A DNA stretch of 61,596 nt from a bacterium (GTDB lineage Bacteria > T1Sed10-126), in contig PWHN01000110.1 in NCBI GenBank assembly GCA_003554945.1, positions 1-61,596 of the forward strand, in the 5' to 3' direction. Every line of letters starts with the position of its first letter. Position 1 is the stretch's first letter. The notes beneath the pieces were generated by a model that was not told where the DNA came from, made no database searches, and saw nothing but the letters and a program-made list of their open reading frames with translations. A program made the position numbers and the translations under genes. Below, in pieces: positions 45,932 through 54,776 of the stretch.

Positions 45932-46086
45932 CCTCTCCGAAAAGTCCCCTCTCCCCTGGAGGGAGAGGGCTAGGGTGAGGGGGATAAAACGTCACAACTG
46001 TTGTTCGGCCTCTACGAGGCCTTTTCACCCCCACCTTAATCCTCCCCCCTCAAGGGGGAGGAGATGTTTAACCCTTTTCGGAGAGG
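45932..46086 (+). repeat. 155-bp element with terminal inverted repeats and nested hairpins
   Basis: Perfect 13-bp terminal inverted repeats: CCTCTCCGAAAAG at 45932-45944 and CTTTTCGGAGAGG at 46074-46086. Inside: CCCTCTCCCC...GGGAGAGGG (45948-45969), GGCCTCTACGAGGCC (46007-46021) and CCTCCCCCCTCAAGGGGGAGG (46041-46061, given as its two arms CCTCCCCC and GGGGGAGG). No open frame. It fills the space between the Nudix and kinase genes. Confidence 0.8.
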
Positions 46087-46179
46087 GTCTATTTAGGATG
46101 AGCTTTGCGCTTTACGTTTGTCGTCCTGTGACTGATTATTGGTTAAGTTGCGACATTATTTAATTGAGGGGATAAAGTA

Positions 46180-48714
46180 ATGAAGAAACGCTGGCTGGTC
46201 GTCGGCCTTGCTTTTTTGCTGGGACTTTTTACCTGGGTTTTTGACGCTTTCCTCCTTTCCATATCTTTTCCTGACGAACGGTGGCTTACTTTCCTTTACA
46301 GGGATCTTACACCTGCTGCTCTCTTTTATCGTGCTTTTGTTATTTTACTTTTTGTCGCGTTTGGTGCTTTTGTTTATGCTCTCATGACCCGTGAGGCTAT
46401 AGCCCGAAAAAAATTACGCCGCATGAACCTGGCCTATGATCTCTTGAGCGACTGTAACCAGTATATAGTTAGGGGGCGCGAGAGGGAAAAACTCTGTCTT
46501 GATATTGGTAAAGAAATTGTAAACTCTACCCTCTATGGTTTTGCCTGGATAGAGCTCTTTGAGAAAAAGGAAAAAAATCACCTGATTGGACCTTTTACTG
46601 GCCCGGAAGCTTCTTCTCGTATTGAGAATATTCCTGCTGTCTGGCGGTTGCATCATCCTGACAGTCCTGCTAAAAAAGCTGTTGAATCCCAAGAAAGGGT
46701 TATTTTGACTGAAGAAAAGGTTAACCGGCTGGCACCAGAATTGTCGGAAATCCTACCGCATGAAGATGGAGTATTTTTCTTTTTACCGCTGGCTACTGGA
46801 GAAGAGGTGGCTGGTGTTCTGGCCGTTTACCGGCCTGGGGATGCGGAGGAGGATTTTGACGACCTTCATTTATTGGAAGAGCTGGCCGGTGACCTGGCCT
46901 TTGGTCTATATTCGATTGAGAATCGTGAGTTGCATCGGAAGACTCGTAATCAGCTTGAAGAAAAAGAGCAGAACATGTCGCTCCTCTTGAGTAATTTGCC
47001 CGGCATGGCTTATCGCTGTGGAAATGACCCCGACTGGACTATGGAATTTGTAAGTGAAGCGGTGCGCGATCTTACCGGCTATGAACCGGAAGAGATTGTC
47101 GACAATAAAGAGATTGCTTATGGCGATTTAATTCTACCTGAGGACCGGGAATACGTCTGGGAGAGTATTCAGTCTGCTCTGGCTAAAAAACGCAATTTTG
47201 AAATTGAATACCGCATCCAGACAAAGTCCGGCGAGCAGCGCTGGGTCTGGGAACAGGGGCAGGGGCTGTTTGACGAGCGGGGCGAACTTAAAAATGTACA
47301 GGGATTAATTATCGACATTACTGAGCGCAAAAAGATGGAGTTCGAGTTCCGGGAGAGCGAGGAGCGTTTTCGGGCAGTAATTGAAAACTTACCTTTCGCC
47401 GTTTATCTGCACGACCTGGACGGGAATATTATAATGGTTAACAAGATGAGCTGTGAAGATACGGGTTATAGCGAAGAACAACTGCTTTCCATGAGCGTCT
47501 CCGACCTCGATACGAAGAGGCCGACCCCGGAAGACAGACAAAAGATCTGGATTGAACTTCAGCCCGGGGACTACCGACGTTTTAAGTCCGAACACAGGAA
47601 GGCCGACGGTGACGTTTTTAGTGTTGAAGTGACCGTGACACCGATATATTTAAAAGGTAAAAGAATGCTTTTGGGCATGGTTGAGAATATAGCCGCTCGC
47701 GAGCAAATCGAGCGAGAACGGCGCAAAAGCGAGCAACGCTACCGTAGATTATTTGAAACTTCTCCTTACGGTATTTTGATTGTGGAAGCTGCCAGCGGGC
47801 GACTGCTGGATGTCAATTCATACGGTCTTGAGCTGTTTGGCGAACAAAGAACTGATTTAGTTGGACACGAAGTGAGTGAAATTTCGGTTCTGGATAAAGT
47901 TTTCTCTCAAGTCGGAGGACTGGAGGAACTCCGTCGACGGGGTTATTTAAGAGAAGAGGGGCTTTCTTTTACTAAGAAAGACGGTACTCAGATTTTTCTC
48001 GAGTTGGGTGCCTACTGTTATGAGACTGGGGGAGAAGAGGTTATTCAGTGTAATTTTCGGAACATAACTCGCCGGGAGAAGGCTCAGCGGGAGCTGGAAA
48101 AACTTGTTGATGAAAAAGAAATATTATTGCGAGAGATTCATCACCGGGTGAAAAATAATCTCTTTACCATAGTTAGCCTACTTGAAATGCAGTATACAAA
48201 AGCTGAAGATCCCCTTGTGCGTAAGAGTTTCCAGGAAGCCATTAACCGGGTTCATACGATGGCCCTGATTCACAAGCAAATCTACAGCCAGGAGTCTGAT
48301 CAGCACCTCGATTTTGCCTCTTATCTGCGTTCGCTGGTCAAACAGCTTCTTGCTTCCCAGGTATCTAACGAACAGGAGCTGGACGTAAAATTCAGTCTGG
48401 AATCGCTGCATTTAGATATGGACCGGGCTTTACCATGTGCCCTTGCGGTGAACGAATTAATTACTAATGCCATAGAGCACGGCCTTGAGGATGAGGCTGG
48501 CGGCAGGCTTGCTGTAGAACTTCTCCGCCGTCCGAAAACAGTAGAATTGAATGTGTGTGACAACGGCAATGGCCTGCCTGAAGATTTTGACATTGAACGC
48601 CATTCATCTCTTGGCCTGCGCATGGTCAAAGGCTGGGTCGAGAATCAGCTCCGCGGAGAGCTAAACTACGATAGTAACGGCCATACACGCTTCACTGTTA
48701 AATTTCCACTTTGA
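46180..48714 (+). CDS. Membrane sensor histidine kinase with GAF-like and three PAS domains (HisKA_2 class)
   Basis: 844 residues. Two transmembrane helices (about 5-27 and 47-70) enclose a small periplasmic loop. A GAF-like region (about 85-245) and three PAS domains (about 265-390, 390-515, 515-640) follow; each PAS boundary carries the usual DITERK or similar link. The phosphoacceptor is in LLREIHHRVKNNLFTIVSLL, the HisKA_2 type, and the HATPase has NELITNAIEHG and DNGNGLPEDFD. It probably phosphorylates a regulator encoded elsewhere; none is in the window. Start ATG 46180. Confidence 0.9.
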   Translation: MKKRWLVVGLAFLLGLFTWVFDAFLLSISFPDERWLTFLYRDLTPAALFYRAFVILLFVAFGAFVYALMTREAIARKKLRRMNLAYDLLSDCNQYIVRGREREKLCLDIGKEIVNSTLYGFAWIELFEKKEKNHLIGPFTGPEASSRIENIPAVWRLHHPDSPAKKAVESQERVILTEEKVNRLAPELSEILPHEDGVFFFLPLATGEEVAGVLAVYRPGDAEEDFDDLHLLEELAGDLAFGLYSIENRELHRKTRNQLEEKEQNMSLLLSNLPGMAYRCGNDPDWTMEFVSEAVRDLTGYEPEEIVDNKEIAYGDLILPEDREYVWESIQSALAKKRNFEIEYRIQTKSGEQRWVWEQGQGLFDERGELKNVQGLIIDITERKKMEFEFRESEERFRAVIENLPFAVYLHDLDGNIIMVNKMSCEDTGYSEEQLLSMSVSDLDTKRPTPEDRQKIWIELQPGDYRRFKSEHRKADGDVFSVEVTVTPIYLKGKRMLLGMVENIAAREQIERERRKSEQRYRRLFETSPYGILIVEAASGRLLDVNSYGLELFGEQRTDLVGHEVSEISVLDKVFSQVGGLEELRRRGYLREEGLSFTKKDGTQIFLELGAYCYETGGEEVIQCNFRNITRREKAQRELEKLVDEKEILLREIHHRVKNNLFTIVSLLEMQYTKAEDPLVRKSFQEAINRVHTMALIHKQIYSQESDQHLDFASYLRSLVKQLLASQVSNEQELDVKFSLESLHLDMDRALPCALAVNELITNAIEHGLEDEAGGRLAVELLRRPKTVELNVCDNGNGLPEDFDIERHSSLGLRMVKGWVENQLRGELNYDSNGHTRFTVKFPL

Positions 48715-48788
48715 ACTACAGCTTGTAGCAAACCAGTATCATCCCAACGTCTCCAGCAGGGATTTCAATAGAAGTGAATTTCTGTTTG

Positions 48789-48817
48789 TTGAAGTTTAGT
48801 TTTTTAACAGTTATAAT
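48789..48817 (+). promoter_or_regulatory. Sigma70-type promoter of tRNA-Leu
   Basis: TTGAAG (48789-48794) and TATAAT (48812-48817) are 17 bases apart, and the mature tRNA starts ten bases later, so the 5' leader is only a few bases. A perfect palindrome, ACAGTTAT-A-ATAACTGT (48807-48823), covers the -10 box. Confidence 0.85.
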
Positions 48818-48827
48818 AACTGTCCGT

Positions 48828-48913
48828 GCCCGGGTGGCGGAACTGGCAGACGCGCATGGTTGAGGGCCATGTGGGCTTTTAAACCCGTGCGAGTTCGAAT
48901 CTCGCCCCGGGCA
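48828..48913 (+). tRNA. tRNA-Leu (anticodon GAG)
   Basis: 86 bases fold as a class II tRNA. The acceptor stem is GCCCGGG (48828-48834) with CCCGGGC (48906-48912) and discriminator A. The anticodon arm is CATGG-TTGAGGG-CCATG, giving anticodon GAG, which reads CUC and CUU. The long variable arm (GGGCTTTTAAACCC) is typical of tRNA-Leu, and the T arm is GCGAGTTCGAATCTCGC. The CCA end is not encoded; the next bases are a short T run that may end transcription. Confidence 0.95.
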
Positions 48914-49005
48914 TTTTTACAACCATATAGATAATGGACACGGATAAATGCTGATTTGGCCTATTTTTTCGCTGTGTCCTATCCAGTCTTTCAACGGTGA
49001 CTTAT

Positions 49006-49479
49006 ATGACTTATAAGCGTCTCTCCAGTCGAATTTTATCTGAGCTTCGCAGCGATGGACGTCAGTCTCTGCGTGAACTTGCTGAAAAATTTGGTGTTTC
49101 CGCGACGACTGTCGGTAAACGTCTTGATCAGCTTAAAGAGGAAGGAATCCTCCGGGGAATAAGCGCCGACATTGACTACGAACAGCTTGGCTACCGCTAC
49201 AACGCCATAACCCGTTTTAAAGTTCAGGGCGATCAGATTGAGGAGGCGCTCGAACAGCTAAAAGAACATCCTTATCTGAACAAAATTTATGAAATTACCG
49301 GCGATTACGATATTCTTGCTATTGGCCGTTATCACGATCGAGATCAGATGAATAAGATAATTAAAAAACTGCAGGGTCATCCGGCAATAGTCGCCACAAA
49401 TACCTCAATTGTTTTAAATACCCACCGTGAAAGCGCCCCGCTACCGCTGGAAGGAGCCTCTGATTCGGCTTCGGACTAA
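49006..49479 (+). CDS. Lrp/AsnC family transcriptional regulator
   Basis: 157 residues: N-terminal helix-turn-helix (about 5-50, LSELRSDGRQSLRELAEKFG and VSATTVGKRLDQLKEEGIL) and the RAM/AsnC ligand-binding domain (about 65-140, with YEITGDYDILAIGRYHDRDQ). Such regulators sense amino acids and form octamers. ATG 49006 is preceded by GGTGA; an in-frame GTG at 48997 overlaps it. It is followed 22 bases later by the radical SAM gene, which may be a co-transcribed partner. The final residues are acidic and Ser-rich. Confidence 0.92.
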   Translation: MTYKRLSSRILSELRSDGRQSLRELAEKFGVSATTVGKRLDQLKEEGILRGISADIDYEQLGYRYNAITRFKVQGDQIEEALEQLKEHPYLNKIYEITGDYDILAIGRYHDRDQMNKIIKKLQGHPAIVATNTSIVLNTHRESAPLPLEGASDSASD

Positions 49480-49501
49480 CCTCTTACTGCGGTGATCATT
49501 C

Positions 49502-51097
49502 CTGAAAATTCTTATCCTTGACGCCTACGTTGATGAACCGGGCCTTCTTGGGGTTCCTCCCTATCTGGCTCCCGAACCTCGTAAACTTGTTGGGATATGC
49601 GAAACACGGGGGATAGACTGGTCGTATCGAACGGCGAGTCAGTATAGAGAAGAGGAGCTACCGGCAGCCGATTTAACGGTTATTTACGGCGGAGTTACCG
49701 TACCCGGTAACTACCTGCGCGGCCGTCCGCTCAGTTCAAACGAAGTGGAGCAGATTATTAAAAATAGAAAAGATGTAATAGTCGGCGGACCGCTGGCCAG
49801 GCAGCTCCCTGGATCGTCCGCTCTACAGCGGGTGGAAAAAGATCTTGCCGTCTACTTTAACTCCTATCTTGACGGTCAGCCGGTTGATCGTTACCCTGAG
49901 CCTGGCGAAACTGAAGCCTGGCTTCAAGCTGGAGCATCACTTGTTTCTGCCCACCCCCTGCCTGCCGGACATTTAATGGCGGAAGTGAGCTGTTATCACG
50001 GTTGTGTCCGCTATTTTACCGGTGGCTGTTCCTTTTGCTCGGAACCTCTGTATGGGAAGCCGCAGTTCCGTCGACCCACCGCGGTGGCCGAAGAGGTGAA
50101 AGCGCTTTATCAAGCCGGTTTGCGCCATTTCAGGCTTGGTGGTCAGTCCTGCATTATTAGTTACGGCAGTCAGAACCTGGGGGAGAGTGAGACACCACTG
50201 CCAAACCCGGACGCTTTACGGCAGCTATTTTCTTCCATCTGGGAAAACTGCCCGCAAATCAAGGTTCTCCACGTTGACAATGCTAATCCGGCTGTTATCG
50301 CCGCCCATCCCCGACCGGCCCGCAAGATAGTTAAACTTTTAAAAAAATATACCACTGCCGGCAACACGCTTGCTTTCGGGCTTGAGTCGGCCGACCCCCG
50401 GGTGGTTGAAGCTAACAATTTAAATGCGGCGCCGGACCAGGTTTTTAAGGCAGTTGCGCTGGTAAATGAAATCGGCCGTGAACGGGGTAAAAACGGTCTG
50501 CCGGCTCTGCTTCCCGGGCTGAATTTTTTGGCCGGTCTCCACGCGGAAAACGCTGATACCTACCGGCTTAATTTTGAATTTTTAGAAAAAATTATCAATG
50601 CCGGTTATTGGCTGCGGCGAATTAATATTCGTCAGGTGCTATCCGGGCGGACCAAGTTTAAAATGCGCCATGGCAAAGCGTTTAAAAAATTCAAACGGCG
50701 CGTCCGTGAGCAGATTGATAAGCCGCTTTTGAAAGAGATGTTCCCCCGCAGTTTAGTCTTGAAAGATGTTCTGATGGAAAAACGGGAGGGGAATACTACT
50801 TTTGGTCGTCAGCTTGGCACCTATCCGATTCTGGTTGGAGTTCGTTATCCACTGGAACTGGACCGTTTCTATGACCTCCGGGTCACTGAATACGGTTATC
50901 GCAGCCTTACCGCGGTGGAGGCTGATTTGAAGTTTGAAGAGCTTGGCACCCGCGAACTGCAGGCTATACCCGGAATCGGAAAACGCCGGGCCAGCAAGCT
51001 GTTTGTAAATCAGCCGGCCAGTAGCGCCGCCTTTCGGAAACTAATAAACGACCCCGAAGCCGCTGAATTAGCTCTCCGCTACATTAATTTTGATTAG
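49502..51097 (+). CDS. Radical SAM protein with C-terminal helix-hairpin-helix; probable CTG start
   Basis: 531 residues if read from CTG 49502. Upstream of the first standard start (GTG 49745) the frame is open and clearly coding: KILILDAYVDEPGLLGVPPY is the typical N-terminus of this radical SAM family, a stop codon (49493) lies just before, and GGTGATC is placed six bases before the CTG. The Fe-S cluster motif is GCVRYFTGGCSFC (CX7CX2C; first Cys about 168), followed by FRLGGQSC. The C-terminus has a helix-hairpin-helix (LQAIPGIGKRRASKLF). The reaction is unknown; the family occurs in anaerobes and archaea. Confidence 0.85.
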   Translation: MKILILDAYVDEPGLLGVPPYLAPEPRKLVGICETRGIDWSYRTASQYREEELPAADLTVIYGGVTVPGNYLRGRPLSSNEVEQIIKNRKDVIVGGPLARQLPGSSALQRVEKDLAVYFNSYLDGQPVDRYPEPGETEAWLQAGASLVSAHPLPAGHLMAEVSCYHGCVRYFTGGCSFCSEPLYGKPQFRRPTAVAEEVKALYQAGLRHFRLGGQSCIISYGSQNLGESETPLPNPDALRQLFSSIWENCPQIKVLHVDNANPAVIAAHPRPARKIVKLLKKYTTAGNTLAFGLESADPRVVEANNLNAAPDQVFKAVALVNEIGRERGKNGLPALLPGLNFLAGLHAENADTYRLNFEFLEKIINAGYWLRRINIRQVLSGRTKFKMRHGKAFKKFKRRVREQIDKPLLKEMFPRSLVLKDVLMEKREGNTTFGRQLGTYPILVGVRYPLELDRFYDLRVTEYGYRSLTAVEADLKFEELGTRELQAIPGIGKRRASKLFVNQPASSAAFRKLINDPEAAELALRYINFD

Positions 51098-51242
51098 CCT
51101 TTCAGTTAAATCAGAACTTCTCCGATAAAACTAGAGTTTTATTTCAAAAAAACTGTCTTTTAAAGAAAGAGTGTAGTATACTTCAGTAGAGGAAGGGGAT
51201 TTCAAAGAGGACTTCCGGGAAGTCTTCGGAAAGGACAGGCTC

Positions 51243-52724
51243 ATGAAAACCCGGAAGCAGCCCAGGCAACCTCGAACTCTTGGAGCAGACTTTTCTCACG
51301 AAGAATTCTATCCCAGGGTGGAACTATTAACCGTAGAACTTAAGACTTTATTCCAATTACTTGAGGAAATCTGTGTACCGGCGGTTGTGCTTGATAATAA
51401 CCTGACAATAGTAGCTGCCAACGTTGCGGCCCGTAAAATATTTGGCCAGGAAATGGTTGGCCAAAAATGTTATCGCCTCTACCATAACCGCAATATTGCC
51501 TGCGAGCACTGCCATGTTCTGGAGACGATGCGGGATTCAAAACCTCGTTTTCACTGCACTGAATACGGTTCTATCACTGATTATGAGGAAAAGTATTCCT
51601 GTGGCGCCGCAGCCATATCTACTGACGAGCAGGGGCAGGTGGACAAAGTTCTGCAGGTTTTGCGGCGGGTTGAAAAATCTTCCCTTGAACTTCACCAGCT
51701 TTCCCTTTTTCACCGGCTTATTGATTCAGCCAGCGACGCCCTCTTTATTATTGATGTGGAGTCCGGCCAGTTGGTTGATTTAAACCAGCAGTCCTGCCGG
51801 CTCCTTGGCTGTGGCCGTTCTGAGCTCCTGGGCCGCGGCTGGTGGGATATCTTGAAAATAGACGAAAAGCGGCTGGATTGTTTAAAACGGCTCGGCAATG
51901 GCGGAGAACCGCAGCATTTCAAAACCCGATGTTTTCCCGAGGACGGTGTATCAATTCCTGTTGAAGTAAGCTGGCGCGATGTCAAAAATGGCACTCATGC
52001 CTATCGTGTAGCGCTGGTTAGAGACATCAGTGAACGGGTTAAAACTGAAGCCGATCTTAAAGCTAAAAACGAAGCGCTGGATGGCTTCGCCTCTGCCGTT
52101 GCTCACGACCTGCGCACACCCCTGAGCCGGGTCTTTGCCTTCTGTGACTTTTTAGCCTCTGACTTAGCCAATAAAGACTATGAGAATCTTGAAAAAAGGA
52201 TAGATCCCCTGCGCCAGGTTGCTGGCGAGATGGACGAACTGGTGGTTAGATTGCTGGCTCTGGCCCGGGCTGATTCGAGAAAATCAGATATAGAAGAGCT
52301 TGATTTGACTGAGCTGGTCCATAAAGTGGTTGCCAGGCTAAAAGATGAAATAGAAGCGAAGGGAGCGCTCATTTCAGTTGACGAATTACCGGCTGTGCGA
52401 GGCGACCGGGTGCTTCTTGAGCAGTTGTATCAGAATCTGTTGGAAAACGCTATTCGCCACGGCGGAGAAAAACCAGAAATCAGTGTTGGTTATTCCCAGA
52501 ATGAAGATTGTAACGTCTTCCGGGTTGATGACCGCGGTCCCGGTATTTCACTTAAAAACCGGGAGGCGGTTTTTCAGCCTTTCTGGAACGGTGAGGACGG
52601 CGGCGGTCCGGGCCACGGCATCGGGTTAACAACATCCAGGAAAATTGTGAAACGTCACGCCGGGAAAATTTGGGTTCAGCCCTCAGACGAAGGAGCGCAG
52701 TTTCGCTTCACCCTTAACCTGTAG
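51243..52724 (+). CDS. Cytoplasmic PAS sensor histidine kinase
   Basis: 493 residues and no transmembrane segment. PAS 1 (about 35-140) has a Cys-rich region (GQKCYRLYHNRNIACEHCHV) often seen in PAS domains of anaerobes; PAS 2 (about 150-265) ends in VRDISERVK. The HisKA H-box is AHDLRTPLSR (about residue 287), then HATPase motifs NLLENAIRHGG and VDDRGPGISLKNRE, with GHGIGLTTSRKIV. Start ATG 51243. No regulator gene is near. Its last 49 bases overlap the end of the convergent gene. Confidence 0.9.
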   Translation: MKTRKQPRQPRTLGADFSHEEFYPRVELLTVELKTLFQLLEEICVPAVVLDNNLTIVAANVAARKIFGQEMVGQKCYRLYHNRNIACEHCHVLETMRDSKPRFHCTEYGSITDYEEKYSCGAAAISTDEQGQVDKVLQVLRRVEKSSLELHQLSLFHRLIDSASDALFIIDVESGQLVDLNQQSCRLLGCGRSELLGRGWWDILKIDEKRLDCLKRLGNGGEPQHFKTRCFPEDGVSIPVEVSWRDVKNGTHAYRVALVRDISERVKTEADLKAKNEALDGFASAVAHDLRTPLSRVFAFCDFLASDLANKDYENLEKRIDPLRQVAGEMDELVVRLLALARADSRKSDIEELDLTELVHKVVARLKDEIEAKGALISVDELPAVRGDRVLLEQLYQNLLENAIRHGGEKPEISVGYSQNEDCNVFRVDDRGPGISLKNREAVFQPFWNGEDGGGPGHGIGLTTSRKIVKRHAGKIWVQPSDEGAQFRFTLNL

Positions 52725-53644
52725 CTTAACCAGCCAAACCAGAGCATAGAATGATAGAGAGGAAAGAAGAAAAATAACCGCAGGTCGGCTTTCCCGCGGT
52801 AAGTCTCCCGTAAAGCGATTAGCAGGGAGAGAAATAGGTGCAGCATCATCAGACTCCAGCCGGCCGGGTTCCAGCAGAGCAGCAGCGTCCAGATGACAAG
52901 GAGACGATCCTCCCGCCAGTCACGGACAGTTGGAAATAATCCAAGCCCTGCCATGCGCCCGCGCACTTCCCCTTTTTCCCGGCTTTCCCTGGCAAAAATT
53001 CGCCAGTCCCGGGGCGGTTCATATTTAACTACAGGACCAGAATTTTCCTCCAGCTTCCAACCATTTTTTTTGAGCCGTGCTGCGATCTCCCGGTCGCTTA
53101 ACAAACCTAACAGCAGGTTGGGCTTTCCAAGCTCCTGCAACGCTTTAACCCGGTATAGTGGAGTAACCGGATTGAAAGCTCCGCTAGCTCTGACAGTATC
53201 AGCGCCGAAACGGTGGCTGAGCAGTTGCCAGACATTTTTTTGCTGAGCCGTTGCTCCGGGGATTAGTTCAACTCTACTCCAGACGGCGGCTAAATTCTGC
53301 TGTTGCTCTAACTCGGCCAGCAGCTCTTCCAGGTGATTGGGCGGCCAGCGGTAGTCGGGGTGCCAGCGAATCAGGTAGGAAGTTTCTACCGCCGGAGGAT
53401 TGTTGGTCAGTTCCACGAAATGACAATCAAGCTGCCGGGCGATACTGCTCTGTTCTATTTCCTTCCACAAATAATTTTTTGTTTTACGACCAGAATTGCG
53501 GAAACTATCAGCTTTGAAAATTACTTTTTCCGGTTTTAAACTCTGGGCGGTGAGCTCATTAACTGATTCGATAAAATTTTCATCTGGAGGGCTGTATTCA
53601 ACAACGATGATGATATCTGGAGTTGACTGTTTTCGGTTTTCCAT
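52676..53644 (-). CDS. Glycosyltransferase-like (GT2-type) membrane protein, divergent
   Basis: 322 residues. The N-terminal half has a GT-A-like start (DIIIVVEYSPPDENFIESVNE) and a region with SYLIRWHPDYRWPPNHLEEL and LLSDREIAARLKKNGWKLEE, which match the shape of family 2 glycosyltransferases, but the canonical DxD is not clear. Two hydrophobic helices lie near the C-terminus (about 250-275 and 290-310). It may act on cell-surface sugars. ATG 53644 follows GAGGAAAC. It converges with and overlaps the preceding kinase gene by 49 bases. Confidence 0.6.
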   Translation of the reverse strand: MENRKQSTPDIIIVVEYSPPDENFIESVNELTAQSLKPEKVIFKADSFRNSGRKTKNYLWKEIEQSSIARQLDCHFVELTNNPPAVETSYLIRWHPDYRWPPNHLEELLAELEQQQNLAAVWSRVELIPGATAQQKNVWQLLSHRFGADTVRASGAFNPVTPLYRVKALQELGKPNLLLGLLSDREIAARLKKNGWKLEENSGPVVKYEPPRDWRIFARESREKGEVRGRMAGLGLFPTVRDWREDRLLVIWTLLLCWNPAGWSLMMLHLFLSLLIALRETYRGKADLRLFFFFPLYHSMLWFGWLSYRLRVKRNCAPSSEG

Positions 53645-53830
53645 AGTTTCCTCAATTTGACTCTGTTGAAATCCTTTTTACTATCTATAAACTTAACCTG
53701 GGTAGCTCTTTTTAAACAAAGATTTCATTAGAGCCCTCAATTTAAATTCTTGTGATTATTTAACTTAGTATGATACTATCAAAATCCTGCAGGCTATGAC
53801 ATATAAAAAACAGGTTTGGGAGGTGAGCAA

Positions 53831-54175
53831 ATGTCAGACTGTCTTTTCTGCTCAATTGCCGCGGGTGATATTGAAGCTGACGTAGTATACGAGGACGACA
53901 AAGTGATCGGCTTTCGGGACATTAATCCCCAGGCGCCGGTTCATATACTGGTTATTCCTCGTCAACATCTTGCCAGCTTAAACGAACTGGAATCTGCCGC
54001 TGACGATCTCCCGGCCTCTCTTTTTACGGCTGTCCCGGAGATAGCTCGGGAAGCGGGAGTGGTTGAAAATGGATATCGTGTAGTTGTTAACAACGGAGAT
54101 GATGCCGGTCAGGAAGTTGAACATCTGCACGTACATATTCTTGCCGGTCGAGGCATGGGCTGGCCGCCGGGCTGA
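53831..54175 (+). CDS. HIT family nucleotide-binding protein
   Basis: 114 residues, a histidine-triad hydrolase of the HinT type, usually acting on adenosine 5'-phosphoramidates and related compounds. It opens DCLFCSIAAGDIEADVVYED, and the catalytic triad is HLHVHILAG near residue 100. GGGAGGTGAG precedes ATG 53831; the in-frame TTG at 53816 overlaps that site. Just upstream, TAGTATGATACTA (53768-53780) is a perfect dyad of unknown role. The mpg gene starts eight bases after its stop. Confidence 0.93.
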   Translation: MSDCLFCSIAAGDIEADVVYEDDKVIGFRDINPQAPVHILVIPRQHLASLNELESAADDLPASLFTAVPEIAREAGVVENGYRVVVNNGDDAGQEVEHLHVHILAGRGMGWPPG

Positions 54176-54182
54176 AAAGCTG

Positions 54183-54776
54183 ATGCTCTGTAAGCCCTCT
54201 CTGAACCGCTCAGTTCTCGAGCTGGCTCCGCAGCTTTTAAACTCAATCCTGGTTCGGCGTCTTCCGGACGGCACCTGTCTGCGGGCACGCATAGTCGAGG
54301 TGGAGGCTTATTCTGAAGGTGATCCTGCATCTCATTCCTGTAACGGCATTACTAAGCGTTCCCGGGTGATGTTTGGTCCGTCTGCTCACTGGTATGTTTA
54401 TAAATGTTACGGTATTCACTGGATGCTTAATCTTGTCTGTGGTCGTGAGGGTTCCGGTGAGGCTGCTTTAATCAGGGCGGGAGAACCTTTGGATGGGATC
54501 GAGATAATGCGCCGCCATCGGCAGACGAGTGGTGTTGAGCTTACCAATGGACCGGGAAAGTTGGCGGAAGCATTGAAAATAGACGACACTTTTAACGGCA
54601 AACCGGCGATCGGCGACGTAGAACTAAAACTTGAAAAAGGAGCCGCCGCCGATGAGATTTACGAAAGTCCTCGTGTAGGAATAAGTGTTGGAAAAGATAG
54701 GTTCTGGCGGTTTTTTACGGATAACAAATATGTTTCAAAGGTGGAACAAAATGGATTGCGTCGACGCCGAAATTGA
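54183..54776 (+). CDS. 3-methyladenine DNA glycosylase (AAG/Mpg family)
   Basis: Base-excision repair enzyme removing alkylated purines. 197 residues with ARIVEVEAYSEGDPASHSCN (active-site Glu and Tyr region), TKRSRVMFGPSAHWYVYKCY and the LTNGPGKLAEAL segment, all family hallmarks. The frame extends upstream into the HIT gene to 54084, but ATG 54183 gives a normal N-terminus, with weak purines (GAAAAG) before it. Its end overlaps the Smr gene by 26 bases. HIT, mpg, smr and the FtsA-like gene form one run. Confidence 0.92.
   Translation: MLCKPSLNRSVLELAPQLLNSILVRRLPDGTCLRARIVEVEAYSEGDPASHSCNGITKRSRVMFGPSAHWYVYKCYGIHWMLNLVCGREGSGEAALIRAGEPLDGIEIMRRHRQTSGVELTNGPGKLAEALKIDDTFNGKPAIGDVELKLEKGAAADEIYESPRVGISVGKDRFWRFFTDNKYVSKVEQNGLRRRRN

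Noticed and set aside
48828-49479. Functional link between tRNA-Leu and the leucine genes or a leucine attenuator
   Set aside because: The tRNA has its own promoter and lies about 4.6 kb from leuB; nothing in the sequence ties them together.
54084-54182. Longer N-terminus of the mpg gene
   Set aside because: These codons overlap the HIT gene and add residues with no counterpart in the family; ATG 54183 is adequate.
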